A DNA stretch of 64,000 nt from an uncultured Pseudoflavonifractor sp. (GCA_904419835.1 CAJFTA010000013.1:1-64000), one strand, 5' to 3'; positions 42,230-51,215 are shown, counted from the first letter of the stretch. Made by a program: numbers and translations. The notes: a model not told the origin generated them from the letters alone.

Positions 42230-43297
42230 TTACTGCTCCAGGTCGCCGAAGCTCTCTGCGGTGGTAATGGGCTGCACCTTGGTGCACAGGGGCGCGAAGG
42301 TCTCGGCAATGACATCGTAGTCCAGGCCCAGGGCGGCGCAGGTCTCGGTGTTCACCGTGGCGGTGCCGTTGTCGAAGGTCATAACCGGGGTGGCAGCGGG
42401 GTCGGCGCCGTCCACCAGGATTTCGGCCACCATGTTGGCGGTCTCCACGCCCAAGTTGGCATAGTCCACGCCGTAGCCCAGGAAGGCGCCGTTGAGGGCA
42501 AAGGAGTCGGCGCCGGTATAGTGGGGGATGCCCGCGTCGGCAAAGGTCTCATAGATGGCCAGCTCGGCGGTCATAATGGTGTTGTCGGTGGGGGTAAACA
42601 CCGCATCCACACCGTCTGACACCAGGGCCTGGGCGGCCAGCATCACCTCGTCGGTGGTGGTGCCGGTGCGCTCCACCACCTCAATCCCCTTGCTCTCCAG
42701 GTACTCCCTGGCGTGGGCAATGGGGGTGGTGGAGGAATCCTGGCCCACGTCGTAGAGCAGGCCGATCTTGTCCGCGTCGGGGTCGGCGGCAAAAATGAGG
42801 TCCATGATGGCGTTGGTGTCCAGGTAGTCGGAGGTGCCGGTGATGTTGGCGCCGGGGGCCTCCAGGCTCTCCACCACGCCGGTCCCCACCGGGTCGGACA
42901 CGGCGGAGAAGACCACGGGGATGCCGCTGTCCTCAGTGGCCGCCTGCATGGCGGTGGCCACCGGGGTTGCCACACCCACCATCAGGTCCACGCCGTCGGC
43001 CATGAAGTTGGCGATGATCTGGTTGAGGACGGTGGCGTCGGCGTTGCAGTTCTCCAGCTCCACCTGGAAGGTAACGCCCTTCTCCTCCCCCAGGGCGGTC
43101 AGGCGGGCCTGGATGTTCTCCACAATCTGGTTCAGGGAGGCGTCGTCCACATAGTTGCAGATGCCCACCTTGTACACCGTGCCATCGGCGGACTGCTGGC
43201 CGGTGTCCCCGCCGGTCTGGGTGCAGGCGGTGAGAGAGATGGTCATGGCGCCGGCGGCGGCAAGGGCGGCGATGTGCTTCAGATTCAGCTTCTTCAT
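42230..43297 (-). CDS. trpX: ABC transporter substrate-binding protein, TrpX-like
   Basis: A 355-residue lipoprotein that captures the substrate outside the cell. The lipobox is TISLTACTQ (Cys at about 25). Two periplasmic-binding lobes follow: YKVGICNYVDDASLNQIVEN (about 43), GVTFQVELENCNADATVLNQ, then VGVATPVATAMQAATEDSGI and IPVVFSAVSDPVGTGVVESL (about 126). The C-lobe has GVDAVFTPTDNTIMTAELAI. This is the TrpX/COG2984 family. TGGAGG precedes the ATG at 43297. The Trp T-box upstream suggests tryptophan or a precursor as substrate. Confidence 0.88.
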   Translation of the reverse strand: MKKLNLKHIAALAAAGAMTISLTACTQTGGDTGQQSADGTVYKVGICNYVDDASLNQIVENIQARLTALGEEKGVTFQVELENCNADATVLNQIIANFMADGVDLMVGVATPVATAMQAATEDSGIPVVFSAVSDPVGTGVVESLEAPGANITGTSDYLDTNAIMDLIFAADPDADKIGLLYDVGQDSSTTPIAHAREYLESKGIEVVERTGTTTDEVMLAAQALVSDGVDAVFTPTDNTIMTAELAIYETFADAGIPHYTGADSFALNGAFLGYGVDYANLGVETANMVAEILVDGADPAATPVMTFDNGTATVNTETCAALGLDYDVIAETFAPLCTKVQPITTAESFGDLEQ

Positions 43298-43399
43298 GGT
43301 AGTTCCTCCAAATTTCCGTCCCCGGCGGCCTCTGCCCCGGCGGACTGTATTGTTCTGGATGGTTGATGGAGGGGCCGCCTGCCAAACGGCCTTGATTTG

Positions 43400-43685
43400 A
43401 GAAACAAAAAAAGCTTCTGTCCCCACATGGGACAAAAGCTTCTGCTTCTGCGATACCACCCAAATTGACGCTTGCGCGTCCACTCGCTTCGCGCACCATC
43501 ATGCGCGCCCGATGGATAACGGGTGGGAGCCCGTCGGCACCTACTTGGGGAATCCCCGTTCAAGCCGCCCTCCGGAGTCCATTCACACGCCCGCCTCAGA
43601 TCCCGCTCACACTGTCCGGGAATCGCTTTGCATCAGCCGCAGCGGCTACTTCTCTCCGTCATAGGTTTTTTTATTGCTTTGTTGT
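43400..43685 (-). promoter_or_regulatory. T-box riboswitch leader of the trpXYZ operon (Trp)
   Basis: Minus strand: stem I with AGAAGTA near 43652 and lower helix CGGAG/CTCCG, the specifier TGG (43581-43579) in GTGTGAATGGACTCC, the T-box GGTGGTATCGCAG (about 43460-43448) and a terminator AAGCTTTTGTCCC / GGGGACAGAAGCTT ending in TTTTTTTG (about 43442-43405). TGG is the only Trp codon, so the operon should be induced by uncharged tRNA-Trp. Confidence 0.9.
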
Positions 43686-43690
43686 ATTGC

Positions 43691-43719
43691 ATTATACGCA
43701 GGAAGCGGACATTTGTCAA
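43691..43719 (-). promoter_or_regulatory. trpXYZ promoter
   Basis: Minus strand: TTGACA (43719-43714), 17-base spacer, TATAAT (43696-43691). Perfect consensus in both hexamers. Confidence 0.92.
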
Positions 43720-43755
43720 CCCCCTGTCTGCTCTTTTTTCACTCCTGGAACCGGG

Positions 43756-43786
43756 ACGCCCCGGCGGATCGCCTCCGCCGGGGCGT
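43756..43786 (-). terminator. Terminator of the EamA transporter gene
   Basis: Perfect 13-base stem ACGCCCCGGCGGA / TCCGCCGGGGCGT, five-base loop, eight bases after the stop. There is no T run, so strength is uncertain. Confidence 0.55.
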
Positions 43787-43793
43787 AACCGGG

Positions 43794-44741
43794 TTATTCC
43801 GCGCGGACCGCTTCCCTCCGCTCCCGGCGGAGGAAGGAGAACTTGGTCTCCGAACAGATGACCGCCACGAAGATGAGGACAAATCCCAGCGCCATCAGAG
43901 GCGTGGGGCGCTCGTCGGCGAACAGCACGGAGAACAGCACGCCGAAGGGGGCCTCCAGGGACAGCAGCACCGCCGCCGTGGCGGGGGCGGTGTACTTCTG
44001 GCCGATGTTCTGGAACAGCAGGGCCCCGCAGGAGGCGAAGATCACCAGGTAGGCCAGGGAGAGGGCCAGGCCGCCGTCCATGGCCTCCACAGGCAGGGCG
44101 GGCCGGGTCGCCAGCACCCCCAGCCAGGAGAACAGGGCGAAGGAGGCAAACTGGATGGCGGTGAGGAGGAAGATATCCCGCCCCTGGGAGAAGCGGGACA
44201 CCGCCACAATGTGCGCCGCGAAGAAGAAGCCCCCCACCAGGGTCAGGCCGTCGCCCATGCTGACGGCGGCGGCGTTGTCGCCGGTGACCGACACCAGGCC
44301 GATGCCGGCGATGCACAGCACGGCGGCGGCGATGTTATACCGGTCGGGCCGCTGCCGGGCCACCGCCCAGTACAGGAAGGGCACGATGACGCAGTAGACG
44401 GCGGTGAGGAAGGCGTTCTTGCCCGGCGTGGTGCCCTCCAGGCCGAAGGTCTGGAAAGAGTACGCCAGGAAGAGGAAAAAGCCCATGATGCCGCCGCCGA
44501 TGAAATACTGCTTATCAGCCAGCTTCCACCGCTTCCAGAACACCAGCGCCAGCACAATAGCCGAGGCTGTGAACCGGATGGCCAGCAGCCAGAAGGTGGG
44601 CAGCACGTCCACGCTGCTCTTCATAACCACAAACGAGCTGCCCCAGATGACGGTGGCCAGAATGATGAGAGGTGTGGCAAGCCGGGTCAGCACCCGGTCC
44701 CTGTTCTGTTCCTGCTGTAGGTCCCTGTTCTGTTCCTGCAC
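43794..44741 (-). CDS. EamA (DMT) family transporter
   Basis: A 315-residue inner membrane transporter with ten hydrophobic segments in two EamA repeats (about 22-155 and 168-300). ILATVIWGSSFVVMKSSVDV opens the first, and LSLEAPFGVLFSVLFADERP marks the second. Members export amino acids, drugs or metabolites; substrate unknown. The best start is GTG at 44741, about ten bases after AAAGGAG. The N-terminus then reads QEQNRDLQQEQNRDR, a tandem duplication also seen in DNA (two GGTCCCTGTTCTGTTCCTG copies at about 44696-44740). Diverges from the HAD gene over 58 bases. Confidence 0.85.
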   Translation of the reverse strand: MQEQNRDLQQEQNRDRVLTRLATPLIILATVIWGSSFVVMKSSVDVLPTFWLLAIRFTASAIVLALVFWKRWKLADKQYFIGGGIMGFFLFLAYSFQTFGLEGTTPGKNAFLTAVYCVIVPFLYWAVARQRPDRYNIAAAVLCIAGIGLVSVTGDNAAAVSMGDGLTLVGGFFFAAHIVAVSRFSQGRDIFLLTAIQFASFALFSWLGVLATRPALPVEAMDGGLALSLAYLVIFASCGALLFQNIGQKYTAPATAAVLLSLEAPFGVLFSVLFADERPTPLMALGFVLIFVAVICSETKFSFLRRERREAVRAE

Positions 44742-44799
44742 GGTTGCCCCGCTCCTTTGATTGTGATAGAATAAATGGAGTCTCACTTTGGAGGTCGCT

Positions 44800-45429
44800 A
44801 TGAAACTCTTTGATTTTGACGGCACGCTGGTGGACTCCAACGGCGTGTGGGAGGAGATTGACGTCCGCTTTCTCCAGCGCCGGGGACTGACCCCCACCCG
44901 GGAGTACTGCGAGACAGTGGGCCACTCCATCTTTCCCATCGCCGCCCAGTTCACCCGGGAATACTACCATCTGGACATGGAGCCCCAGGCCATCATGGAC
45001 GAGTGGCTCTCCATGGCCCGGGAGGCCTATGAGCACCAGGTACCCCTGAAGCCGGGGGCGGCGGAGTACCTGGCGCAGTGCGCGGCAGAGGGGACGCCCA
45101 TGGCCCTCTTCACCGCCTGCGTGCCCGAGCTGTGCCGCTCCGCCCTGGACCGCCACGGTCTGAGCAAATACTTTTCCCGGGTTATCTACGTCCAGGAGAT
45201 GGGGCTGGAGAAGCGCAACCCCGAATCCTTCCGGCTGGCTCTGGAACAGCTGGGCGTGCCGGGCAGCGCCTGCACCATGTACGAGGACTCCCCGGGGGCC
45301 TGCGCGGCGGCCAAAGCCGCCGGGCTGACGGTGGTGGGGGTATACGACCGCTTCTACGCCGCCCACGAGGAGAAAATGCGCCGGCTCTGTGACTGTTATG
45401 TTTATAGCTTTACAGAGCTTCTGGCCTGA
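44800..45429 (+). CDS. HAD-superfamily hydrolase
   Basis: A 209-residue cytosolic phosphatase of the HAD subfamily IA. Motif I is LFDFDGTLVDS (about 3-13), motif II is MALFTACV (about 104), the motif III Lys is in GLEKRNPESF (about 136) and motif IV is MYEDSPGACAAAKAAG (about 161-176). The cap is helical (about 16-85). This group includes phosphoglycolate phosphatase-like and beta-phosphoglucomutase-like enzymes; the substrate cannot be told. TTTGGAGG fits the ATG at 44800; a TTG four codons upstream is less likely. Confidence 0.88.
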   Translation: MKLFDFDGTLVDSNGVWEEIDVRFLQRRGLTPTREYCETVGHSIFPIAAQFTREYYHLDMEPQAIMDEWLSMAREAYEHQVPLKPGAAEYLAQCAAEGTPMALFTACVPELCRSALDRHGLSKYFSRVIYVQEMGLEKRNPESFRLALEQLGVPGSACTMYEDSPGACAAAKAAGLTVVGVYDRFYAAHEEKMRRLCDCYVYSFTELLA

Positions 45430-45462
45430 TTTCCTCTCTATCTTTTGTATTCCAATCTCTGT

Positions 45463-45496
45463 ACGGCGCACACCCTTTACATCGGGTGTGCGCCGT
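45463..45496. terminator. Bidirectional terminator
   Basis: Perfect 13-base stem ACGGCGCACACCC / GGGTGTGCGCCGT, eight-base loop, TTTTTCTT on the plus side. Between the convergent HAD and pcrA genes. Confidence 0.9.
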
Positions 45497-45511
45497 TTTT
45501 CTTCGGGCATC

Positions 45512-47968
45512 TTACAGCTTGGTCATGTGCTGGGAGGCCGACTTGAGCATCAGCTTTTTGGTGCCCACGTTGTCAAAGGCGATCTCGATGAGGGCGTCGC
45601 CGCCCATGGGCATCAGGTTGACCACCATGCCCCTGCCGAAGGCCTTGTGCTGGACCATGTCGCCCTTTCGGAAGTCGGCCAGGCCGGCGGCAGACTTGGC
45701 GCCGCCGCCAATTTTGGGCTCCACCGCCGTGCCCTTGGGGTAGGTGGTGTAGCCGCCCCCCAGGGAATACCCGCGTTCGGCGGGTTTGCGCCAGGCGGGC
45801 GCCTTCTTTCTGGACGGCTCCCCGTCCTGGTGCTCCTCCGTCCGCTCACCGCGGGGCAGGCGGCCCGACTTCTCCACGTACTCCTCCGGGATTTCGCCCA
45901 GGAAGCGGGAGGGCCGGTTGTTGTTGGTGCGGCCGAAGAGCATGCGCTGGGAGGCGCAGGTCATGTACAGCTTCTCCCTGGCCCGGGTCATGGCCACGTA
46001 GCACAGGCGGCGCTCCTCCTCCATCTCCTCGGCCTCGCCGATGGCCCGGATGCCGGGGAAGATGCCCTCTTCCACGCCCACCACAAAGACCACCGGGAAC
46101 TCCAGGCCCTTGGCCGAGTGCATGGTCATCATGACCACGCAGTCCTCCTCCGGGTCGTGGCTGTCCAGGTCGGTGTACAGGGCGATCTCGTCCAGGAAGC
46201 CGGACAGGCTGGGCTCGGCCGCGTTCTCCAGGTAGCCGTTGATGGAGGTCAGCAGCTCCTGCACGTTCTCCAGCCGGGTGCGGTCCTCAATGGTGTTCTT
46301 CTGCTCCAGCATGACGGCGTACCCGGTGCGGGCCACCAGCTCCTCGTAGAAGGCGGGCAGCTCCATCTCGCCGGAGAGCCTGCGCAGCTCGGCAATCATG
46401 CCGGTGAATGCGTCCAGCTTGGCCGCCGCCTTCTGCAGCTCCGGGTAGACCCGGGCGTTGGAGATGATCTCCCACAGGGAGCGCCCCTCCTGGGCGGCGA
46501 TGCTCTGGGCCCGCTCAATGGTGGTGGCGCCGATGCCCCGGGGCGGGTTGTTGATGATGCGCTGGAGGCGCAGGTCGTCGCCGGGGTTGTTGATGACGCA
46601 CAGGTAGGCCAGCATGTCCTTGACCTCCGCCCGGTCGAAGAAGCGGATGCCGCCGATGATGCGGTAGGGCACGCCGTTGCGCTTGAAGGCCTGCTCGATC
46701 TGGTTGGACTGGGCGTTCATCCGGTAGAGGACGGCGTGGTCCTTCCAGTGCCGCCCGGCGGAGTAGCTGCCCAGAATCTGGGCCGCCACATACTGGGCCT
46801 CGTCGTGCTCGTTCATGGCGGTGTAGCACTGGACCTTGTCGCCCTCGCCGTGGTCGGTCCACAGCTCCTTGCCCTTGCGCCCCTGGTTGTTGCGGATGAC
46901 CGCATTGGACGCCTCCAGGATGTTCCTGGTGGAGCGGTAGTTCTGCTCCAGGCGGATGACCCGGGCGCCCTTGTACTGCTTCTCAAAGGAGAGGATGTTC
47001 TCAATGGTGGCGCCCCGGAAGCGGTAGATGGACTGGTCGTCGTCGCCCACCACGCAGATGTTCTCGTACCCGCCCGCCAGGGTGGAGGAGAGCAGGTACT
47101 GGAGGTTGTTGGTGTCCTGGTACTCGTCGATGAGCACATAGCGGAACTTCCGCTGGTAGTACTCCCGCACCTCGTCAAACTCCCTGAGCAGGCGGACGGT
47201 GTGGAGGATGATGTCGTCAAAGTCCAGGGCGTTGGCGTCCCGCAGGCGCTTCTCGTACTCCACATACACCTTGGCAATCTTGATGAGGCGGTAGTCCCCC
47301 GCCTTCTCACACTCGGCCAGGTAGTCCGCCCCCAGCTTCATGGCGTCCTTGGCCCGGGAGATGTACCCGGCGATGCTCTTGGCGGGGAAGGCCTTGTCGT
47401 CCAGGTTGAAGTCCCTGATGATGTCCTTGATGACCCGCTCGGCGTCGGCGGTGTCGTAGATGGTGAAGGACTTGGAGAAGCCCAGGCGGTCGATGTCCCG
47501 GCGGAGGATGCGCACGCAGGCGGAGTGGAAGGTGGAGGCCCAGACGTCATTGGCCGCAGGGCCCAGCATCCGCTCCAGCCGCTCCTTCAGCTCCCCGGCG
47601 GCCTTGTTGGTGAAGGTGATGGCGATGATGGACCAGGGCGCCGCCGGCTCCACCCGGCACAGCCGCTCCTGCTCCGCCTTCTTCTCCGGGTCGGGGTGGG
47701 CCGCGTAGTCCTCCAGGAAGGCCAGGTCCTCCCCGGTGACCCACCCGGGCACCTCGTCGCAGTCGGATCCCCGGCCGTACTTCATCAGGTTGGCGATGCG
47801 GTGGATGAGCACGGTGGTCTTGCCGCTGCCCGCCCCCGCCAGCAGCAGCAGAGGGCCCTCGGTGGCCAGCACGGCCCTGCGCTGCTCGGGGTTCAGATTC
47901 TGATAATCCTGCTCGATTGCGGCCCTGCGGGCCCGGCAAAAGCGCAGTTCTTCTTCTCGATTCAGCAT
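45512..47968 (-). CDS. pcrA: ATP-dependent DNA helicase PcrA/UvrD
   Basis: An SF1A 3'-5' helicase for repair and replication restart (818 residues). Motifs in order: Q-motif NLNPEQRRAVL (about 26), Walker A LLAGAGSGKTTVLIHR (about 46), TFTNKAAGELKERL (Ia), LIDEYQDTNNLQYLL (Walker B, about 260), VVGDDDQSIYRFRGA (III), RLEQNYRSTRNILEASNAVI (IV), MTMHSAKGLEFPVVFVVGVE (V) and CYVAMTRAREKLYMT (VI). The C-terminal Tudor-like end (DMVQHKAFGRGMVVNL) binds RNA polymerase in PcrA. GAGGAGAGG precedes the ATG at 47968; the frame is open 11 codons further. Confidence 0.96.
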   Translation of the reverse strand: MLNREEELRFCRARRAAIEQDYQNLNPEQRRAVLATEGPLLLLAGAGSGKTTVLIHRIANLMKYGRGSDCDEVPGWVTGEDLAFLEDYAAHPDPEKKAEQERLCRVEPAAPWSIIAITFTNKAAGELKERLERMLGPAANDVWASTFHSACVRILRRDIDRLGFSKSFTIYDTADAERVIKDIIRDFNLDDKAFPAKSIAGYISRAKDAMKLGADYLAECEKAGDYRLIKIAKVYVEYEKRLRDANALDFDDIILHTVRLLREFDEVREYYQRKFRYVLIDEYQDTNNLQYLLSSTLAGGYENICVVGDDDQSIYRFRGATIENILSFEKQYKGARVIRLEQNYRSTRNILEASNAVIRNNQGRKGKELWTDHGEGDKVQCYTAMNEHDEAQYVAAQILGSYSAGRHWKDHAVLYRMNAQSNQIEQAFKRNGVPYRIIGGIRFFDRAEVKDMLAYLCVINNPGDDLRLQRIINNPPRGIGATTIERAQSIAAQEGRSLWEIISNARVYPELQKAAAKLDAFTGMIAELRRLSGEMELPAFYEELVARTGYAVMLEQKNTIEDRTRLENVQELLTSINGYLENAAEPSLSGFLDEIALYTDLDSHDPEEDCVVMMTMHSAKGLEFPVVFVVGVEEGIFPGIRAIGEAEEMEEERRLCYVAMTRAREKLYMTCASQRMLFGRTNNNRPSRFLGEIPEEYVEKSGRLPRGERTEEHQDGEPSRKKAPAWRKPAERGYSLGGGYTTYPKGTAVEPKIGGGAKSAAGLADFRKGDMVQHKAFGRGMVVNLMPMGGDALIEIAFDNVGTKKLMLKSASQHMTKL

Positions 47969-47988
47969 GTTCCTCTCCTCGGCAATAC

Positions 47989-48017
47989 GGAAGCCGTCCA
48001 CACCGTGGACGGCTTCC
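47989..48017 (-). promoter_or_regulatory. Perfect hairpin in the pcrA leader
   Basis: A 13-base perfect stem (GGAAGCCGTCCAC / GTGGACGGCTTCC) with a three-base loop, about 20 bases before the pcrA ATG and just downstream of its promoter. No T run follows, so it is not a plain terminator; it may stabilise the mRNA or bind a regulator. Confidence 0.6.
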
Positions 48018-48035
48018 GCCAGTTTTGTGTGTTCT

Positions 48036-48064
48036 ATTTTATCGGAAAATGCCGGTCAGGTCAA
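48036..48064 (-). promoter_or_regulatory. pcrA promoter
   Basis: Minus strand: TTGACC (48064-48059), 17-base spacer, TAAAAT (48041-48036). Confidence 0.75.
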
Positions 48065-48122
48065 GGCGTGGCGGCGGTCTTTTTTCACGCCGGCCCCAGC
48101 GAAAGCCGCCCCTTTTGTCCGC

Positions 48123-49565
48123 TCAGAAGGGCATCTTCTTCGGCTCCACCTGCATGGTCAGCCACTTGAGTTCGGTGAAGTCCTCCATGGAGTACCGGCC
48201 GCCCTCCCGGCCGAAGCCGCTGAACTTCACGCCGCCGGAGGGGGCGGTGGTGCCGCTGAGGAAGGTGGTGTCGTTGACGTGCACCATGCCCGCCTCCATC
48301 CGCATTCCCAGGGACCAGGCCAGCTCCAGGTTGTGGGTCAGCAGGGCGGCGGAGAGGCCGTACTCGTTGTCGTTGCACAGCGCCAGGGCCTCCTCCGGGT
48401 CACCGGCCCGGACCACCGACGTCACCGGCCCGAAGGTCTCCTCGTGGAAAATCCGCATCTCAGGGGTCACATCGGCCAGCACCGTGGGCCAGTACCAGGG
48501 CCCCTCATGTCGGCCGCCGGTGAGGAGCCTGGCGCCCTTGGACAGGGCGTCCTCAATCTGCGCGTCGATGAATTTCCACTTCTCCGGCTGGATGAGGGGG
48601 CCGATGATGGTGTCCTCCTCCCGGGGGTCGCCCACCTTCAGGCCCTCGGCCCGGCGGACCAGGGCGGCGCAGAAGGGCTCGTACCCCTCCCCCTCCACGA
48701 TGATGCGGGAGGTAGCCATGCACACCTGCCCCTGGTGGCAGAAGGCGCCGTAGGCGGCGATATCCGCCGCCTGGACCGGGTCAAAGTCCTTCAGGACGAT
48801 GAGGGGATTCTTGCCCCCCAGCTCCATAGCCACCTTTTTCAGGTCCCGGGCGGCCCGGACGGCGATGGACCGCCCCACGGCGCTGGAGCCGGTAAAGGTG
48901 ACCATCCGCACCCGTGGGTCGTCCACCAGCAGGTCGCCGATGACCTCGCTGCGGCCGGGCACCACGTTGAGCACACCGGCGGGCAGTCCCGCCGCCTCAA
49001 AGACCTCCGCGATGGCAAGGCCGATGGCGGGAGTAATGGGGGACGGCTTGAGGACAAAGGTGTTTCCGGCGGCCAGGGCGTAGGCCAGCTTCTTGATGGC
49101 CAGGATGAGGGGATAGTTGAAGGGCGTGATGCCCAGCACCACCCCCAGGGGCGACCGGACGGCCAGGGACATCTGCCCCGGCCCGCCGGGCTGGAGCACC
49201 TCGCCGTGGAGCCGGCGGCACTCCCCCGCCGCCACCCGCAGGATGCCCGCGCTGCCCATGACCTCCCCCCGGGCCTTGTACCGGGCAGAGCCGCTCTCGG
49301 CGATCATCAGGTCGGTCAGCTCCTCCGCCCGGGCCTCCATCTCGTCGGCGGCCCGGAGCAGCAGCCGCTCCCGGGCGTCGGGGGCCGTGGCGGCCCACTT
49401 GCCCCGGGCCGCGTAAGCCGCCGCCAGGGCCTTCTCCGCGTCCTGCCGGCCGCCCATATGGACCATGGCCACGACCGACCCGTCGGCCGGGTTATGGTCC
49501 TCCATCACCTCGCCGTCGGTCTGGGGCGCCCAGGCCCCGTCGATATAGAGCAGGTATTCTCTCAT
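48123..49565 (-). CDS. Aldehyde dehydrogenase
   Basis: An NAD(P)+-dependent enzyme of the ALDH superfamily (480 residues), nearest in feel to benzaldehyde/vanillin-type dehydrogenases. Signatures are GITPFNYPLILAIKKLAYAL (about 152), FTGSSAVGRSIAVRA (cofactor loop, about 228), VAMELGGKNPLIVL (general-base Glu, about 252), CHQGQVCMATSRIIV (catalytic Cys, about 286) and EETFGPVTSVVRAGDPEEAL (about 382). NDTTFLSGTTAPSGGVKFSG closes the active site. GGAAGGGGAG precedes the ATG. Physiological aldehyde unknown; it stands alone. Confidence 0.92.
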   Translation of the reverse strand: MREYLLYIDGAWAPQTDGEVMEDHNPADGSVVAMVHMGGRQDAEKALAAAYAARGKWAATAPDARERLLLRAADEMEARAEELTDLMIAESGSARYKARGEVMGSAGILRVAAGECRRLHGEVLQPGGPGQMSLAVRSPLGVVLGITPFNYPLILAIKKLAYALAAGNTFVLKPSPITPAIGLAIAEVFEAAGLPAGVLNVVPGRSEVIGDLLVDDPRVRMVTFTGSSAVGRSIAVRAARDLKKVAMELGGKNPLIVLKDFDPVQAADIAAYGAFCHQGQVCMATSRIIVEGEGYEPFCAALVRRAEGLKVGDPREEDTIIGPLIQPEKWKFIDAQIEDALSKGARLLTGGRHEGPWYWPTVLADVTPEMRIFHEETFGPVTSVVRAGDPEEALALCNDNEYGLSAALLTHNLELAWSLGMRMEAGMVHVNDTTFLSGTTAPSGGVKFSGFGREGGRYSMEDFTELKWLTMQVEPKKMPF

Positions 49566-49655
49566 TGTCTCTCCCCTTCCCGGCATAAGCGCCGTATGTT
49601 GTATGATAACCGGCGGGCAGCCGCCCGCAGAGGCTGCGCGGCTTTGGCGTTGGGA

Positions 49656-51131
49656 TTACATCAGGGGGGCGAACACCCGCAGCACCGCCCGCAGCAGCCG
49701 GCGGAGCATGGAGCGCTCCCGGCACTGGGCCAGGGTGATCTCCTGGCAGACGGCCAGGGTGTCCAGAAAGTCCTTCTTCACGTCCAGCACGGCGGGGGCC
49801 CCGCACAGCCAGACGCCGTCCTCAAAGTGGAGGAACATGCTGCGGTAGTCCATGTTGATGGAGCCCACGGTGGCGTATATGTCGTCCACGGCGAAGTTCT
49901 TGCCGTGGACAAAGCCGGGGGTGTACTCAAAAATCCGCACCCCCGCCTCCAGAAGGGGCTCGTAGTGGGCCCGGGTGACCTCGAAAATGATCTTCTTGTC
50001 CGGGATATGGGGCGTCATGATACGCACGTCCACGCCCGACTTGGCGGCGCTGCACAGCGCCGTGTTGACGCTGTCGCTGACAATGAGGTAGGGCGTGGTG
50101 ATATACACGTAGCGCCGGGCCTTGCTGATGAGATTGAGGTAGACCGTCTCCCCCACCGGCTCCCCGTCCAGGGGGCTGTCGGCGTAGGGCTGGACATACC
50201 CCGGGTCCCCTTCCGGCAGAGGCATGGCGGCGGGCCGGTAGCTGTTATAGTCCTCCTCGCCGCCGCAGATATACTCCCACATGGTGAGGAACATGACCGT
50301 CATGCTCCAGGCCCCCTCGCCGGTGACCCGGATGGCGCTGTCCTTCCAGTGGCCGTACCGCTGGCGGAGGTTGATATACTCGTCGGCCAGGTTGATGCCG
50401 CCGGTGAAGGCGGTATGGCCGTCCACAATGCAGAACTTCCGGTGGTCCCGGTTGTTCAGCCGCACGGACAGCACCGGGATGAACCGGTTGAACGCCCGGC
50501 AGCGGATGCCCTTTTCCTCCAGCTCCCGCCAGTAGTTCTTGGGCAGGGTGTAGAGACAGCCCACGTCGTCGTAAATGACCCGCACGTCCACCCCGGCCCT
50601 GACCTTTTCCTCCAGAATCTCCAGGACGGAGTCCCAGAACACGCCCCGGTCGATGATGAAATACTCCAGAAAGATATACCGCCTGGCGCCCCGCAGGGCC
50701 TCCAGCATGTCGGCAAACACGTCGTCCCCCAGGGGATAGTACTTGGCGCCGGTGTTGGCATAGAGCGGGCAGTGGGCGTACCGCTCCAGGTAGCGGGACT
50801 GGTTGGCCGCGTCGGCGCCGTGTTTCTCCTCCAGCACGCCTGCCTTGCAGTCGTCGCTGAGCACTTCGGCCAGGCGGCGGTCCATGCCCTCCATCTTCCG
50901 GCGCATCCGGGCGGAGAGCTGGTTGCCCCCTGAGAGCAGATACACCAGCCCGCCGAACACAGGGGCCAGCAGGATGGGCACAATCCACGCGATTTTATAC
51001 CCCGGGTCGGTGCGGGCATTGACAATCCACAGCACCACCAGGATGGAGACCACCACGCAGAAGAGATAAAAGTAGATAAAGTAGCTGGCAAACCGCGCCA
51101 TCACCACCACCAGAACCGCCACCTGGAGCAC
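49656..51131 (-). CDS. cls: Cardiolipin synthase
   Basis: A phospholipase D-type enzyme that joins two phosphatidylglycerols at the membrane. Both HKD motifs are intact: HRKFCIVDGHTAFTGGINLA (about 215) and HGKNFAVDDIYATVGSINMD (about 400). N-terminal membrane segments lie at about 5-37 and 45-68. The first acceptable start codon is GTG at 51131, which has no ribosome binding site. Homology-like sequence continues 22 codons upstream to an ACG (51197) that is ideally spaced from GGAGG: GFLKKAAAILFHRTALVGLL, a typical Cls first helix. Either ACG is used, or an ATG has been lost. It follows dnaE by 18 bases on that reading. Confidence 0.9.
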   Translation of the reverse strand: MLQVAVLVVVMARFASYFIYFYLFCVVVSILVVLWIVNARTDPGYKIAWIVPILLAPVFGGLVYLLSGGNQLSARMRRKMEGMDRRLAEVLSDDCKAGVLEEKHGADAANQSRYLERYAHCPLYANTGAKYYPLGDDVFADMLEALRGARRYIFLEYFIIDRGVFWDSVLEILEEKVRAGVDVRVIYDDVGCLYTLPKNYWRELEEKGIRCRAFNRFIPVLSVRLNNRDHRKFCIVDGHTAFTGGINLADEYINLRQRYGHWKDSAIRVTGEGAWSMTVMFLTMWEYICGGEEDYNSYRPAAMPLPEGDPGYVQPYADSPLDGEPVGETVYLNLISKARRYVYITTPYLIVSDSVNTALCSAAKSGVDVRIMTPHIPDKKIIFEVTRAHYEPLLEAGVRIFEYTPGFVHGKNFAVDDIYATVGSINMDYRSMFLHFEDGVWLCGAPAVLDVKKDFLDTLAVCQEITLAQCRERSMLRRLLRAVLRVFAPLM

Positions 51132-51215
51132 CAGAAGAAGCCCAACCAGAGCGGTGCGGTGGAAGAGGATAGCCGCCGCTTTTTTCAGAAATCCCGTAGC
51201 TCTTTCCTCCGTTCG

